Source: Mesotaenium endlicherianum
Lineage: Eukaryota > Streptophyta > Zygnematophyceae > Zygnematales > Mesotaeniaceae
Direction of reading: 5' to 3'
Assembly: GCA_009602735.1 (NCBI GenBank)
Contig: WELA01006175.1
Location: forward strand, 409,356-439,960
DNA: 30,605 bases
Of the stretch, positions 1 to 10,628 are shown piece by piece. The translations under genes and the position numbers were made by a program. Within the stretch, counting starts at the first letter, position 1; every line of letters starts with the position of its first letter. The notes beneath the pieces were generated by a model that made no database searches, was not told where the DNA came from, and saw only the letters and a program-made list of their open reading frames with translations.

Positions 1-16
1 GGGGGGGGGGGCTCAG

Positions 17-112
17 GTGGGGCTGGGCAAGCCGGCCTTCATACTGCCAGGTGGCGGCCCACAGTTCAACCACGCGTTTGCCGAGGCCCAGTCTCGTCTC
101 CTCGGCCAATCG
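17..112 (+). CDS. Penultimate exon of a lipid-A-disaccharide synthase-related glycosyltransferase (partial gene)
   Basis: This exon lies in the frame starting at base 17, after a possible CAG acceptor at 14-16. It encodes 32 residues including GKPAFILPGGGPQFNHAFAE and ending in LLGQS. That Gly/Pro-rich turn followed by an FAEAQ helix resembles, from my memory of the family, the C-terminal nucleotide-sugar binding region of the 'lipid-A-disaccharide synthase-related' proteins of cyanobacteria and plastid-bearing eukaryotes. The donor is TCG|GTAATC at 113, phase 0, and joins in frame to the exon at 970. The rest of the gene lies to the left of the window. The substrate is unknown: the family name reflects homology to LpxB, and lipid A synthesis should not be assumed. 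The protein may act in the plastid, but no targeting peptide is visible because the N-terminus is missing. It could be another GT-B fold enzyme. Confidence 0.5.
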
Positions 113-969
113 GTAATCGCCACCTCGGCGTGCGCTCGAACTAATTGCTCTCTGTCTTTTTGTGCTCTATGAAGTGAAGCGTCTGAAATTCTGTTTCATG
201 TAATCCGTGCATACAGGTGTCAGCTTGCTGACCTTCACTTGCTCGTGCTGATAGGGATGGGTTGGGTGCTTATTTGGGAGTGGATGTACGCGTACGTAGA
301 TGTACGTATACATGGAATACACAGCGTACACAAGTATATGCAACTGCACTTTCACATACGTGCGAGCGTACACAATGATGTCAACATGCATGCTTGTGAA
401 CGTGATGTACGTTCCAGAGTCTGGAGGCCTCCTTTCAGAGAGAGAGAAAGTGAGTATGGGGACCCGGCCCCTGTGGCCCAAACCTGAGAAGCAACACATA
501 CTCGCGCCCCGAAACAAAATGGCTTCGGAAAACCCACCTTGGTCGCTTTGGAAATATTACTTTTTGAGAGGTGGACGAGTACGCTCCCGTTTGCGTTTCG
601 GGGTTCCGGGGGGGCCGGAGGACGCGTCTTTTGCAAATCGGCGGATCGGGAGGCGGCGGGCCGCTCCGGAAGGAGGGGAAAACCGCATTTGTTTCCGGGG
701 GCGCTTTTGGAGCCGACGGAAATTCGCACCGATTTCGAATTCCGGACCGATCCGATCCGCACATTTTTCGAAAAACTCACCCTCGGAGATCCGCGAGTAG
801 GTGTTGACCTGAGCGTCATCCGGCCCTATGCGAGTAATCACAGCACACTCAACCTCCATTGCCTGATCTTAAGGAAGAGTTTACACCTTCAGAATGAAGA
901 AGAGAATCAATAGAAGGTTGAAGTGCCTGCTGCTCACATCTGGTAGACTGCTTGAATGGCTGCGAGCAG
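113..969 (+). other. Intron of the glycosyltransferase-like gene
   Basis: Donor GTAATC at 113 and acceptor GAGCAG at 964-969 leave the flanking exons in phase 0. The intron holds several overlapping antisense and sense ORFs of 80-166 codons with no recognisable domains, which I regard as chance. The stretch 590-730 is CpG-rich and resembles coding DNA in composition, but I could not match it to a protein. Confidence 0.5.
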
Positions 970-1161
970 ATCATAGTGTGTCCCGACGCGCCATCCGTCG
1001 GCCCTGCAGTGAAGAGGGTCCTCTCTGACAAGGCCCGGCTGGCAGCCATAGCTGCAAACGGACGACGGAGAATGGGGAATGCGGGCGCAGGCAGACGCAT
1101 TGCAGAGGAAGTATTAAGTGTGCTTCTCAAGCGCAAGCCAATCTCAACATCCCTCTTGTAA
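970..1161 (+). CDS. Last exon of the lipid-A-disaccharide synthase-related glycosyltransferase
   Basis: The exon starts after the AG at 968-969 and ends at TAA 1159-1161. It encodes 63 residues beginning IIVCPDAPSVGPAVKRVL, with a helix containing LAAIAANGRRRMGNAGAG and then RRIAEEVLSVLL. The pattern 'NG.RRMG..GA..RIA' is the typical terminal helix of GT-B glycosyltransferases related to LpxB, where the C-terminal tail packs back on the N-domain. An ATG at 952 keeps this frame open, but it falls before the acceptor, and splicing from the exon at 17-112 gives a better protein. The 3' flank carries TGTAA at 1157-1161, overlapping the stop, a polyadenylation-like signal in many green algae; this is suggestive only. 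Confidence 0.5.
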   Translation: MIVCPDAPSVGPAVKRVLSDKARLAAIAANGRRRMGNAGAGRRIAEEVLSVLLKRKPISTSLL

Positions 1162-2224
1162 ACAAAAAAAAACCATTGTTGTGTTGTTATGTACATGATA
1201 TATCGGAGGTTTTTCATTGCTCATGTAGGGAAACACACGGTTTTGCTAATATATGATATTTTTGAGGTGTGCGAGCAGCAAGATATTGCATCCTTACTTT
1301 TGTTGTGTTAACATGTAAAAAGTAGGGCCAAAAAAGAGAGCTGAATAAGAAAGCTGAATTTAGAGGCAGTGTGTGAGATCAATGAGTGCATCACGCAAGC
1401 GGTCTATTAATGTCTCGCCCGTGCTGCGTGCATTCTGATTTAAGGAAGAGGATGCCCTCCATGGAGCACAACACAATGTGTTTGGCCCTTAGTGCAAGAG
1501 TGATGCTTGATATGTAATACGACTACGTAATATCTCTAAAACAACAAGTTGCCAACAGTGCTGCAATATCGTTTGTAGGTACGAGGATGAGGCACTCATT
1601 GAAAATACCACGGAACTTGAAGAATAGACTATGTGCAAAAGAATCTCTACTCTGATCAGAAATACTAGACGTCATGTCAAGATAGATACCTACCTGTGGA
1701 GAAATATAGCATTTTAGAATGTTTGGTGCGCACAAAGAAATAAAAATGACTATAGTCTGTGACGAGAGCTCTGAATAAATAAAAGATATGTTTCCACACA
1801 ATAGATAGATTTGCTTTCAGCAAACTATCAGCTGCAGAGATTTAATTCCCTATTCCCGTACCCAAGGACAGAAGCCATAGATGCATTCTTCTCGGCTGGG
1901 CAGAAGAGGAAAATACTAATGTATTTCCTCCCCCACAGCTCATTCATCAGGTCGTAGCATATGTAATCAAAAGTGAATGCTTCAGTACTTTGGTTGTTTG
2001 TGCCTCTTTGGGTGTCAGCCAGTTGGTGGCCAAGCTAATTTCTGATTTAAAAAAATTGGATACCTGAGATAAAGGCACCCAACTGCTGCTTCTGGGCACT
2101 GATTAGAAAGCAATTGGGGGAAAAGGCATTGCTCTGTGTGACATAATAGCACTAAGACTAGAGCCTATTTTGTACAAGCAGAATCTTTCATAAGGAGGAA
2201 TCCAAAGCTGCAGCTATTAGAGCA
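1162..2224. other. AT-rich intergenic region, no gene recognised
   Basis: The only long frame is a 92-codon minus-strand ORF (1523-1801) without recognisable domains. The composition matches the retroelement-rich part of the window. The right edge runs into the degenerate recombinase, whose N-terminal portion may begin slightly earlier than annotated. Confidence 0.6.
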
Positions 2225-3197
2225 AGCCAGCTGGGATACTATGTTCAAAAGCAGAGTTGCTGGCTCTATAAAAAATTATGATATCTACTGGGACATAAAT
2301 TTAAGGATCTCCCAGCGGAGCCTCATGTTTGTGTTCTGTACTTGACAAGCTTGATAGTGAGCAGAGTGACAGTGTCATAGTTCCAGCTCACTACAACAGC
2401 TATAGCTACAACCCATACCCTAGCAAATCTGCCTAGTCCAATTAAATCTTTGCAGATTAAGAACTTGAGAGAAACAGCATTAAGATAGCTACCTAGACCC
2501 AACAACACAAAGCGACCCTTAGCTATGGATCCTATAGCAGCTGTATTGGAGAAATTGGCATATGAAGCAGCTCCACACATACACATTGTGCAAGCAACAT
2601 CCCTGCTTCTCATGTATCATGGAATGCTTAGATTTACAGATATGATTAGAGTGACTCTAGACAATATAATATTGATAGGATCCCCAATGATATGTACTCT
2701 AGAAATCTTGACACCACAAGCAAAACATGACCAAAGAGGTCCGGAGAGAACAGTCTTAATATGTGGAATAAAAGGAGAATGGTGCCCAGTGATTATGTTA
2801 TGTAGACTTCTGATTGATGTCCCAGGCTTAGGAGAGTTAGGACCTCTGAAAGGAATGATGTCTAGCAAGTACACCAATTTTAGAAAATGGTGTGAAAAAA
2901 TGTCAAAAATTGTAGATTTAGACCTAGCAAACTTTGATCTCAATCGATAAGGAAGGCTGGAGCAATAACAGCAACAAACTTGGGATTAGCAGATAGGACT
3001 TTCAAAGCAATGAAGGGATGCAAGATTGAGAATGCAAAAAAAAAAACTATGTAGTTGAACTTGACAGTGAAATTAAGAAAGCAGCAAAAATAATGGCCAT
3101 TTTGGAGGAAGTGCAGAAGGCGCCCTATACACAAAAACAACTATCAGAAGCACTCAATAAAAAAGGACAAGAAGAAGTAGCATCAAAAATTGATTAA
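2225..3197 (+). pseudogene. Decayed tyrosine recombinase (DIRS/Crypton-like mobile-element integrase)
   Basis: Three frames together read as one tyrosine recombinase. The SAM-like N-terminal domain is visible from 2309 (LPAEPH followed by VLYLTSL) and is broken by in-frame TAG codons at 2378-2380 and 2486-2488. The open stretch 2525-2943 (ATG at 2525) carries the first catalytic Arg in YHGMLRFTDMIRVT (R at 2630-2632) and a beta-hairpin Lys in PQAKHDQ (2723-2725). A frameshift near 2941 leads to QSIRKAGAITATNLG, the HxxR box with His replaced by Gln (R at 2950-2952), then KGCKIENA, where the usual Trp is Cys. A second frameshift at an 11-A run (3036-3046) leads to NYVVELD, with the probable nucleophile Tyr at 3048-3050, and a stop at 3195-3197. 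The family is clear from the order of motifs; assignment to DIRS, Crypton or another element is not. The enzyme would cut and rejoin DNA through a 3'-phosphotyrosine, but this copy is dead. Confidence 0.7.
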
Positions 3198-4944
3198 AAA
3201 CAAATTCCTACTCCCACTCCTACTCCTAGCCATACCTCTTAACACTCTTTCAGCACTTCTGTGCTGCTATATTGAATTTCCCTCTATACACCTACTTTTT
3301 TATAAAATCAAAAAGCCTATTATATGATATTATATTACATATAAATGTATGAAAGAATAACTATATTGTAACAATATAATAGTTGCGTATGCCACAAATT
3401 GCAAGCATGTGTTTCAAAACAAGATTTGTGACAGAGATATTTAAGTTTTACACGTGAAGTAACCGCGCAAATATTTTAGAGTAATTTAATTTTGAATGAA
3501 TGACACTCGAGTTATAGGGAACTTACACGTTACTTAAGAAAGAAGCAAATACGAAGTTGTCATTGCAAAAAGTTACAAGTACAATATTTGACCCACCCAA
3601 CCCACCCACAAGGAAGTTAGCTGCCCAAGGGACAAAAGATGAAGAGAGCTACTTAGCTCCTATGTTAGCGTGCTATCCCATTAGCCGATGTTTTACAGCC
3701 TAAAACGCTGCTTTAAAATTCCATCGACTATCTTGCGTGTCGAGGCAAAAGTAACCAATCTTGGTCAAGCATGCAAGCACATTTAGAGCTCCCTATCGTG
3801 CCAATCTAGCATTACGCAATACCCTATGTTTTGTCATCTAGTCTCAGGTATAATTCTGTTGCCCCAGGTGACGGACTATGTTTTGTATAGGTGATGTCGG
3901 GGGTATTTTAGGGACGTTTATAGAGTAAACACTCCGATATGATTTCAAACGCCTCCCTAAGCATCCCAATGTTATGATTGGGCGTTGAAGATGATGCTTG
4001 ATTCTTAGCACACGCCCACACACACTCTTGCACACTCCACTCCGCGCTGCCTTTTGCGCAAAACACGTCAAAGTTTTTGATACTATCAAATATTTCACAA
4101 TTATTTCCAAGAACAGAAAGAAGTACCACATCTCTCCAAAATTGTGCATTTTGAAATTTGACTTCTAGCCTCAAGTGAAACCTGAGGTGCTTTCTGCCTT
4201 TATTCTTTCTCTTCAATGTTTCTTTCTTCCTCTGATTGTAAAGAGCAGTGCATCCCTCGTTCCTCCCAGAATCGTGTTCTTGTTGCTACGATGGATTTTC
4301 CTTGGCATGTGAACGGGCAAAGGCCTCTTCCAAAATCTGCTGCTGCCTTGTCCCAGACAGCACCAAATCCTCAATATATTCCTGTTTTTCCATATTTAGC
4401 AGCACCTCAAACATACAATCCTCATACACGTCAACTTTTGCCTCTCATCTCATCAAGACTTCCCCGTACATCTCCACCTGCAACTATTGTTCCTCCTATG
4501 CTCCATCATAGTAACCTTCATCTTTGGCAACCCAATTATGGCATCGCTGTTGGTATCAAAGGTTTCACTCGAGCATTCACTCGAGCATTCACTGTAATAC
4601 TTGGCACTATTCTACCGCTATTTAAATTCATCTCACCTGTGCTCTAAAAATTACTTGTGACTTGTGTGCCGACCTGCAGGCACGCATACTGGCATGCAGA
4701 CCGTCTACAAGGACAACACAAAGCCTGCAACGCCTCCTACAACGACAAACCAATCCCTCTGCCCTGGAGGACCAGTGAGTAGCCGAGCACCCTGCGCAGG
4801 AGGACGAGTAAGTAGCTAAGGTGCTCCAGGCAGGGGTCTATCCCTGGGACACAAAAATAGGCACCTCAGAGTGGTGTACTGTGATCGTATGGACACACTT
4901 GACGAGGGTCCTGAGCAACAGAGGATAGTCATATTTGCTGTTGT
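3198..4944. other. AT-rich intergenic region with unassigned ORFs
   Basis: An AT-rich imperfect inverted repeat lies near 3359-3386 (AACTATATTGT against ACAATATAATAGTT). Minus-strand ORFs at 3844-4216 and a plus ORF at 4216-4647 (143 codons, Pro-rich, starting MFLSSSDCKEQC) are open, but I recognise no domain in either. Around 4568-4592 a 12-bp unit containing CTCGAG is tandemly duplicated. Around 4770-4830 there is a loose duplication of about 35 bp containing GGAGGAC and GTAAGTAGC-like words. Confidence 0.4.
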
Positions 4945-5220
4945 ATGAAGGAACTAACTCAGACACTCAATGATCTTACGAGGTTGGACAGGTCACCATC
5001 AGCTGTTAGTAAATTCTGGGGTAAGTTTCACAATATCCTCAAGCACATCAATGATTACAAAAACATCCTTTGACAGGTATGCCTTCATTGTGGCGCATGA
5101 ACCCTGACCAGAGACCAACTCAAAGGTGTAACTCAAAGTCAAATTCTATTTGTCCACACCAAGACACACATGAGCATTGGAGGCGTCAGGCCGGGTCACT
5201 TACAATAATACGGGTTAATA
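4945..5220 (+). pseudogene. Possible BED-like zinc-finger gene remnant, interrupted by element 1
   Basis: A single frame from ATG 4945 runs to the 5' LTR with two TGA codons (5071-5073 and 5098-5100) and a TAA close to the insertion point. It encodes FWGKFHNILKHINDY, then VCLHCGA, then HTKTHM: an aromatic W..F segment, CxxC and HxxxH in the order of a BED-type zinc finger, as used by hAT transposases and some plant proteins. The spacing is not ideal and the frame is broken, so this is a suggestion. Coding-like sequence resumes after the element (11906-12475) and may be the rest of the same gene or transposon. Confidence 0.3.
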
Positions 5221-5723
5221 TGTAGTGATTTGAGTTATTATATATTAGTATGCATATATTTTAATGTTTTCAAATATATTTGGAGTAGTATTGTGTGGAG
5301 TCAAGTGTGAATAGGTACTCTAGTAACTTGGTTCATGTCCTTTGAACCTTCCAAGGCATTTTCGAAGTTAGAGGAAAGACCTAGAAGAACTCCATGTGGC
5401 AAAAGTCAGATGTGCCATTTTTAGGTCAAAAGGACATGTGTACATTATTCTAGAAAGAGGTGGCAAGTTTTGGGATGTGTTGGGTGCCAACACATCAACA
5501 TACACCTTCCTAGAAATTACTTATGTAGCAAGTATATAAACAAGAGCTAGAACATAGAAAGACATTCCAGAATCACTCTTGTACTTGCCAAAATCCAGAA
5601 ATATATTAACTTTCAAGAAGCCATCTCTCTTTCAAGAAGCTACCACTTGTGTTCAAAGATCCTTGTCTTGAATAGATAAAGTATTCTGTTTTACTAAGTA
5701 CTTTATCTATCTGTTTCACTACA
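5221..5723 (+). repeat. 5' LTR of element 1
   Basis: This 503-bp direct repeat of 11398-11900 has TG...CA ends. A TATA-like box lies at 5533-5540 (TATATAAA context), which would place the RNA start near 5560-5570. The LTRs differ by one A/T change near base 30 and by two changes within about 50 bp of the 3' end (T/G and T/A around 5684-5692). Confidence 0.95.
5533..5540 (+). promoter_or_regulatory. TATA box in the 5' LTR
   Basis: The sequence AGTATATAAACAAG is a strong TATA match in the 3' part of the LTR, as expected at the U3/R border. It is repeated at the same place in the 3' LTR (about 11710-11717). The start site itself is inferred. Confidence 0.6.
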
Positions 5724-5724
5724 G

Positions 5725-5736
5725 TGGTATCGGAGC
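5725..5736 (+). other. Primer binding site, initiator tRNA-Met
   Basis: TGGTATCGGAGC lies one base after the 5' LTR. It matches the plant retrotransposon PBS TGGTATCAGAGC, complementary to the 3' end of tRNA-iMet, with one mismatch. Minus-strand DNA synthesis would be primed here. Confidence 0.85.
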
Positions 5737-5760
5737 TAGGCACTTTGGTAGCACAAGAAG

Positions 5761-7041
5761 ATGGCCGATCCTCAAGACCAACAGCAAGCTTTCGAAGGAA
5801 GCCCTTCCTCTCCAAGACACCCTCCTCCAGCGCCGATGGGAGAGCCCACTCAAGAAAATCTGCAACAACAAGAAGCACCACAAGGAGGAGCACACCCTCC
5901 TCCAGCGTCGATGGGAGAGCCTACTCAAGGAAATCTCCAACAACAAGAAGCACCACAAGGAGGAGCACCGTCAAATCCCGTGGCAGCCGCTATAGCAAAG
6001 TTGACCCCACCACAAGGAGTTCCCGCAAATGAGTGGGCAGCCTTCCTAATGACCGTCCACAACCAAGTGGGCTTGGCCACCTATGAAGCAACCGTGCAAG
6101 CGTCAAGAGAAGCTATGGCTGCCATGGTTGCCCCTATTGCGAGCAATGCTCAAAATCCAGCCCCGGCTCAAGCGCCTCCACAAGAGCCAACGAGAGCAAG
6201 GAAACTCATCAAGCCCGGCAAACCCGACACTTTCAACCCCGGGAAAGGTGCCAACCTGAATTTATGGCTCTACCAAGTGGAGACGTACCTCGCATTCCTT
6301 GAAGTACCCGAGGAGGACTACGTTCCCTTTGCCGTTACCTTACTTAGAGGAGCAGCAACATCATGGTGGCGTAACTATCAAGCGGCTATATATCAAGCTA
6401 TGGCGCACCCCATGCTCGGCCAAGAGCCCCCACCATCATATGCAAGATGGGCAGATTTTCGTGAGGCCCTCAAGAAGCAATTCATGCCCATCAATGCGGA
6501 GAAGATTGCCCGAGGAAAGCTCCACCATCTCAAGCAAACGACGTCCGTTCAAGAGTATACATCCAGATTTCACGCCCTCACTCTTGAGATCCCCAACATG
6601 TCTCTCGAGGAGAAGATTGACCGCTACATCTTTGGCCTCAAACCCAAGGTGGCAAAGGAAGTGGAGTTACGCGACTTGACGGACTTCTCAAAGATCATTG
6701 AAGTGGCCCAAAAGGTGGATACCTTGGATTTCAAGCACTCCGTGCCTTCATCTTCACGGGTACCGACGACGCGGGTGTACGCAGCCCCTTCCACATCCGA
6801 ATCTGGACCCACACCCATGGAAATCGGAGTTATTAAAAGGGACCCCGCGGCTGCCCGGAAGAGTGGAAGACCCTCCAATGACACTTATGATGCAAGAAAC
6901 CAGCAAGGAGTGAAAGCAAGACTCTCCCCGGCTGAAAAAGAAGCTCTCATGACGGCTGGACTATGCTTTTATTGCAAGGAAAAGGGCCATCGTGCACTTT
7001 CATGCCCCAAAAAGTTGTCAAAAAACGGACAGCGCCGGTAG
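5761..7041 (+). CDS. gag: Element 1 Gag polyprotein
   Basis: The 426-residue capsid/nucleocapsid precursor packages the element RNA into cytoplasmic virus-like particles. The first ATG after the PBS is at 5761 and opens [13 protein letters not shown]. Residues 20-69 are two near-identical 25-residue repeats ([22 protein letters not shown]), encoded by a 75-bp tandem duplication at 5818-5967. Residues about 162-295 form the retrotransposon gag domain ([41 protein letters not shown]). A CCHC zinc knuckle [14 protein letters not shown] spans 402-415. The frame ends at TAG 7039-7041, with a slippery heptamer five codons earlier (7020-7026), so some ribosomes should continue into pol. The protein is complete and undamaged. 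Confidence 0.92.
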   Translation: MADPQDQQQAFEGSPSSPRHPPPAPMGEPTQENLQQQEAPQGGAHPPPASMGEPTQGNLQQQEAPQGGAPSNPVAAAIAKLTPPQGVPANEWAAFLMTVHNQVGLATYEATVQASREAMAAMVAPIASNAQNPAPAQAPPQEPTRARKLIKPGKPDTFNPGKGANLNLWLYQVETYLAFLEVPEEDYVPFAVTLLRGAATSWWRNYQAAIYQAMAHPMLGQEPPPSYARWADFREALKKQFMPINAEKIARGKLHHLKQTTSVQEYTSRFHALTLEIPNMSLEEKIDRYIFGLKPKVAKEVELRDLTDFSKIIEVAQKVDTLDFKHSVPSSSRVPTTRVYAAPSTSESGPTPMEIGVIKRDPAAARKSGRPSNDTYDARNQQGVKARLSPAEKEALMTAGLCFYCKEKGHRALSCPKKLSKNGQRR

Positions 7042-10000
7042 GCCAGGAGCCTACCACCCCAAGACCCACTTCACGAGAAGGCAACACGCCAAGTGAGGTG
7101 GAGACCCCCGTTGAAGACGACGTTCCAGCCCCAATGAGTTTGAGAGGTTACCTTGGAGGAGAGAAGGTCCACATCTTGGTGGATAGCGGAGCTCAAGGCA
7201 ACTTCATTGCTGCAGATTTTGCCACCAAGCACGGTATTACTATGCGAACTCTTGACCACGACGAGGAGATTATGATGCCCGATGGATTCTCCTATACTAC
7301 CCCTTCCAAGAAGACGTACCCCTTGGCACTCTCTATCAAGTCCTTCAAGGATAGAGTAGTGTTCTCCCCCATGCAATTGGGCAAGTACGACGTCATCCTA
7401 GGGACGCCTTGGTTGACCAAGCACAACCCCCAAGTTGATTGGAGGACCGGTACTATCAAGATCAAGAATGACATCACTTCAAGAATCTGTATTTTGCGCG
7501 CAATCCAGAATATCCAGACCCAAGACATCCAGAAGCCGGCACACGAGATACTATTGTCCGCCCTCCAACTCAAGAGACTTGTGAGGAAGGGACACGAGCT
7601 TCTTTTGGCCTTGATCACGCCAAAAGACATCAAGAAAGACATCGAGAGTCAAGAAGGCAGCCCCGTTCCCAAGGAGATACAAGAAGTCTTAGAGGACTAC
7701 AAAGAAGTGTTCTCCCCGGAATTGCCCAAGGGCCTACCCCCCAAAAGATTCGTAGACCACAAGATAGAGTTGGAGCCCGGAAGCAAGCCCATCTCTCGGC
7801 CTACGTTCAAAATGTCATACACGGAGCTAGACGAAGTCAAGAAGCAAATCAAGGAGCTACTGGAGCATGGCTTCATTCGACCTAGCAAGTCGCCATTTGG
7901 AGCCCCGGTGCTATTTGTCAAGAAGAAAGATGGTACCTTGAGGATGTGTGTGGACTATCGCGCCCTCAACAAGATCACCATCAAGAATCGATACCCGCTG
8001 CCGCGCATGGATGAGCTCATGGACCGGCTGGTTGGAGCCAAGTACTTCACGAAGATTGACTTACGGAGCGGCTACCACCAGATTCGCATCGCAGAACCGG
8101 ACATAGAGAAGACGGCATTCAGGACAAGATATGGACATTTTGAGTTCATGGTCCTGCCATTTGGACTCACCAACGCGCCAGCAACTTTCATGACTATGAT
8201 GAACACCATATTTCAGCCCATGTTGGACAGATTTGTGGTGGTATTCATCGATGACATCCTTATCTACAGCAAGACCCTTGAAGAGCATGCGAGACACTTG
8301 AAAGAAGTCCTTGAAGTATTGAAGCAAAACAAGCTGTTTGCGAAGGAGTCAAAATGCGAGTTTGCCAAACAAGAAGTGGAGTTCCTAGGTCTCCACGTGA
8401 CTGCTGATGGCATCAAGATAGACCCCAAGAAGACCACGGTGGTGGAGGAATGGCCAACCCCCACGACCAAGAAAGAACTCCAGTCATTCTTGGGATTTGC
8501 CAATTGGTACAGAAAATTCATCCAAGGCTTCTCGCACATAGCAGCCCCCCTGACAGATCTACTCAAGAAGGACAGGCTATATACATGGACCGAGAAAGAG
8601 GAAGAGGCATTTCAAGAGTTAAAGCGAAGATTGACCACATCCCCGGTGCTCACACTCCCAAGTCCAAACCCAGATTGGCCCTTCCACGTCATCACCGATG
8701 CATCTTCCTATGCAATAGGAGCAATCCTGCTTCAAGACCAAGGCAAGGGACTGCAGCCCATCGCCTACGAGTCAAGGAAGCTAAATCCAGCCGAGCAAAA
8801 TTATACAACCACGGAGCGAGAGGCATTGGCGATTGTACATGCCTTGAAGGTTTGGCGCTGCTACGTTGAAGGACGCAAAGTACTGGTCACCACGGACCAC
8901 GAGGCGTTAAAGCACCTCCAGACGCAGCCGTATCTCTCAAGGAGACAAGCAAGATGGAGCGGATACTTGCAACAATACAACATCACGATTCAGTACCAGC
9001 CCGGCAAGACAAACCCGGCTGACCCCCTCTCAAGACTGCAATTAAATGCAGTGATGGTATCCCTGAAGACAGATCTGGAAGCTCGATTTTCAGCCGCCTA
9101 TGAAAGAGACCCTTACTACAAGAACGGAGAAGCAGCCTTGGACCCATGCAAGAAGCAAGAAGGCAATTATTGGGTGAGGCAAGATACGGGCCAGAGATGT
9201 GTTCCTAATGACTTAGACCTCCGGCTCTTGCTTCTACGAGAAGCACACGACAACCCTCTTGGAGGACACTTTGGAATCCTAAGGACCACGGGCGTTCTAG
9301 CTAGGACTTATTGTTGGCCAGGCATGTCTAAGCAAGTCAAGGAGTACTGCAGGAGCTGTGACACATGCCAAAGAATCAAGCCATCATCGCAAAAGGCGGG
9401 AGGACTCCTCCAACCACTACCAATCCCCGAAAGACAATGGACGGACATCTCAATGGACCTTATCGTGGACTTGCCCGTGACACCTCGAGGCCATAATGCA
9501 ATACTCACGGTGGTGGACAGACTTACCAAGATGGCTCATTTTATTCCCACGACGACTAAGGCTACAGCACCACAACTTGCAAGACTCATCTTTGACAACA
9601 TCTTCCGACTCCATGGACTACCATCAAGAATTGTGTCAGATAGAGATCCAAGATTCACAAGCCATTTCTGGAAAAATCTCTTCAAGAACTTGGGTACATC
9701 GCTGGATATGTCTACTGCCTACCACCCACAATCAGATGGGCAAACCGAGCGTATGAATCGTACCCTAAAGACCTCTCTAAAGGCCTACGTGTCTACCCTC
9801 GAGCAAGACTGGGACATGTACTTGACCCCCCTCGAGTTTGCCTACAACAACACTACGCAGGCCTCTACCCAAGAGTCCCCATTCTTCCTCAACTATGGCT
9901 TCCATCCGACCACGCCACTGAGCTTCACGGCTGGCCATGATGAAGTACCTGCAGCCACAGATTTTATGGAGACATTAGAAGCAGCCCTTACAGCAGCGAA

Positions 10001-10628
10001 GAAAGCTCTACAACACGCGCAAGATGCTCAAGCAAGAGTGGCGAACAGATCCAGAAGAGAAATTACGTACAGAGTGGGTGACAACGTGTTACTATCATCC
10101 AAGAACATTTCCCTGAACAACAGGCCTGCCGGCAGCAAGTTCTCTCCCAAGTATTTGGGACCCTTCAAGATTATCCAGCAAGTCAACCCCGTTGCTTTCA
10201 AGCTAGAACTTCCCCAGACTATGCACATCGACCCCGTATTCCACGCTTCCCTCTTCAAGCCATATGTGCAACCCGACAACAAGTTCCCAGGACGTGTGAC
10301 AACCCCACCAGCCCCAACAATAGTGGATGATCATTTGGAGTACGAAGTGGAAGACATAGTGGCTATGAGAAATTTCAGGAGACAGCAGCAATACTTGATC
10401 AAGTGGAAAGGATATCCAGATTCGGAGAATAGTTGGGTGGCGGCGCACTACCTTGACAAAGTTCAGAGAAAGTTGAAGCGCTTCCATGCCGCCAACCCCC
10501 ATCTTGGACCAGCCCCAAGTCTCTCTACTAGAAGCCCGAAGACTTCAGGGAGGCAGCCTGCCACCATCAAGAAGCAGCAGAAGACCCCTTGGAGGCAGCC
10601 TGCAAGAACAAGAAAGAGGAAAAATTGA
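6963..10628 (+). CDS. pol: Element 1 Pol polyprotein (PR-RT-RNaseH-IN-chromodomain)
   Basis: Open frame of 1,221 codons. The ATG at 6963 lies inside gag and is probably unused; translation should enter at about 7026 by -1 frameshifting. Domains, numbered from 6963: aspartic protease with VDSGAQG (D74-S75-G76); reverse transcriptase about 260-480 with [10 protein letters not shown] (D430, D431); RNase H with [11 protein letters not shown] (D579) and TTDHEAL; integrase zinc region with H762, H769 and CDTC; DDE core with D832, D893 and E929, the last two separated by 35 residues as expected; chromodomain about 1127-1178 with [15 protein letters not shown], including the aromatic residues (Y1127, W1148, Y1151) that usually bind methylated histone H3. 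The enzymes copy RNA into DNA, and the chromodomain would direct integration to heterochromatin. All catalytic residues are present. The tail is Lys/Arg-rich. Cellular site: particles, then nucleus. Confidence 0.95.
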   Translation: MLLLQGKGPSCTFMPQKVVKKRTAPVGQEPTTPRPTSREGNTPSEVETPVEDDVPAPMSLRGYLGGEKVHILVDSGAQGNFIAADFATKHGITMRTLDHDEEIMMPDGFSYTTPSKKTYPLALSIKSFKDRVVFSPMQLGKYDVILGTPWLTKHNPQVDWRTGTIKIKNDITSRICILRAIQNIQTQDIQKPAHEILLSALQLKRLVRKGHELLLALITPKDIKKDIESQEGSPVPKEIQEVLEDYKEVFSPELPKGLPPKRFVDHKIELEPGSKPISRPTFKMSYTELDEVKKQIKELLEHGFIRPSKSPFGAPVLFVKKKDGTLRMCVDYRALNKITIKNRYPLPRMDELMDRLVGAKYFTKIDLRSGYHQIRIAEPDIEKTAFRTRYGHFEFMVLPFGLTNAPATFMTMMNTIFQPMLDRFVVVFIDDILIYSKTLEEHARHLKEVLEVLKQNKLFAKESKCEFAKQEVEFLGLHVTADGIKIDPKKTTVVEEWPTPTTKKELQSFLGFANWYRKFIQGFSHIAAPLTDLLKKDRLYTWTEKEEEAFQELKRRLTTSPVLTLPSPNPDWPFHVITDASSYAIGAILLQDQGKGLQPIAYESRKLNPAEQNYTTTEREALAIVHALKVWRCYVEGRKVLVTTDHEALKHLQTQPYLSRRQARWSGYLQQYNITIQYQPGKTNPADPLSRLQLNAVMVSLKTDLEARFSAAYERDPYYKNGEAALDPCKKQEGNYWVRQDTGQRCVPNDLDLRLLLLREAHDNPLGGHFGILRTTGVLARTYCWPGMSKQVKEYCRSCDTCQRIKPSSQKAGGLLQPLPIPERQWTDISMDLIVDLPVTPRGHNAILTVVDRLTKMAHFIPTTTKATAPQLARLIFDNIFRLHGLPSRIVSDRDPRFTSHFWKNLFKNLGTSLDMSTAYHPQSDGQTERMNRTLKTSLKAYVSTLEQDWDMYLTPLEFAYNNTTQASTQESPFFLNYGFHPTTPLSFTAGHDEVPAATDFMETLEAALTAAKKALQHAQDAQARVANRSRREITYRVGDNVLLSSKNISLNNRPAGSKFSPKYLGPFKIIQQVNPVAFKLELPQTMHIDPVFHASLFKPYVQPDNKFPGRVTTPPAPTIVDDHLEYEVEDIVAMRNFRRQQQYLIKWKGYPDSENSWVAAHYLDKVQRKLKRFHAANPHLGPAPSLSTRSPKTSGRQPATIKKQQKTPWRQPARTRKRKN
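7020..7055 (+). promoter_or_regulatory. Programmed -1 frameshift signal of element 1
   Basis: The slippery heptamer A_AAA_AAC lies at 7020-7026 in the gag frame (codons TCA AAA AAC). A 10-nt spacer follows, then a perfect 7-bp hairpin: 7037-7043 (GGTAGGC) pairs with 7049-7055 (GCCTACC) around a 5-nt loop. The gag stop TAG (7039-7041) lies in the 5' arm. Slippage by -1 places the next codon at 7026, which is exactly the pol frame. The heptamer type is that known from betaretroviral gag-pro sites. Function is inferred from structure; the geometry is textbook. Confidence 0.85.

Noticed and set aside
6963..6965. ATG as an independent start for element 1 pol
   Set aside because: It lies inside the gag zinc-knuckle coding sequence with no separate leader. 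The slippery site and hairpin explain pol expression better.
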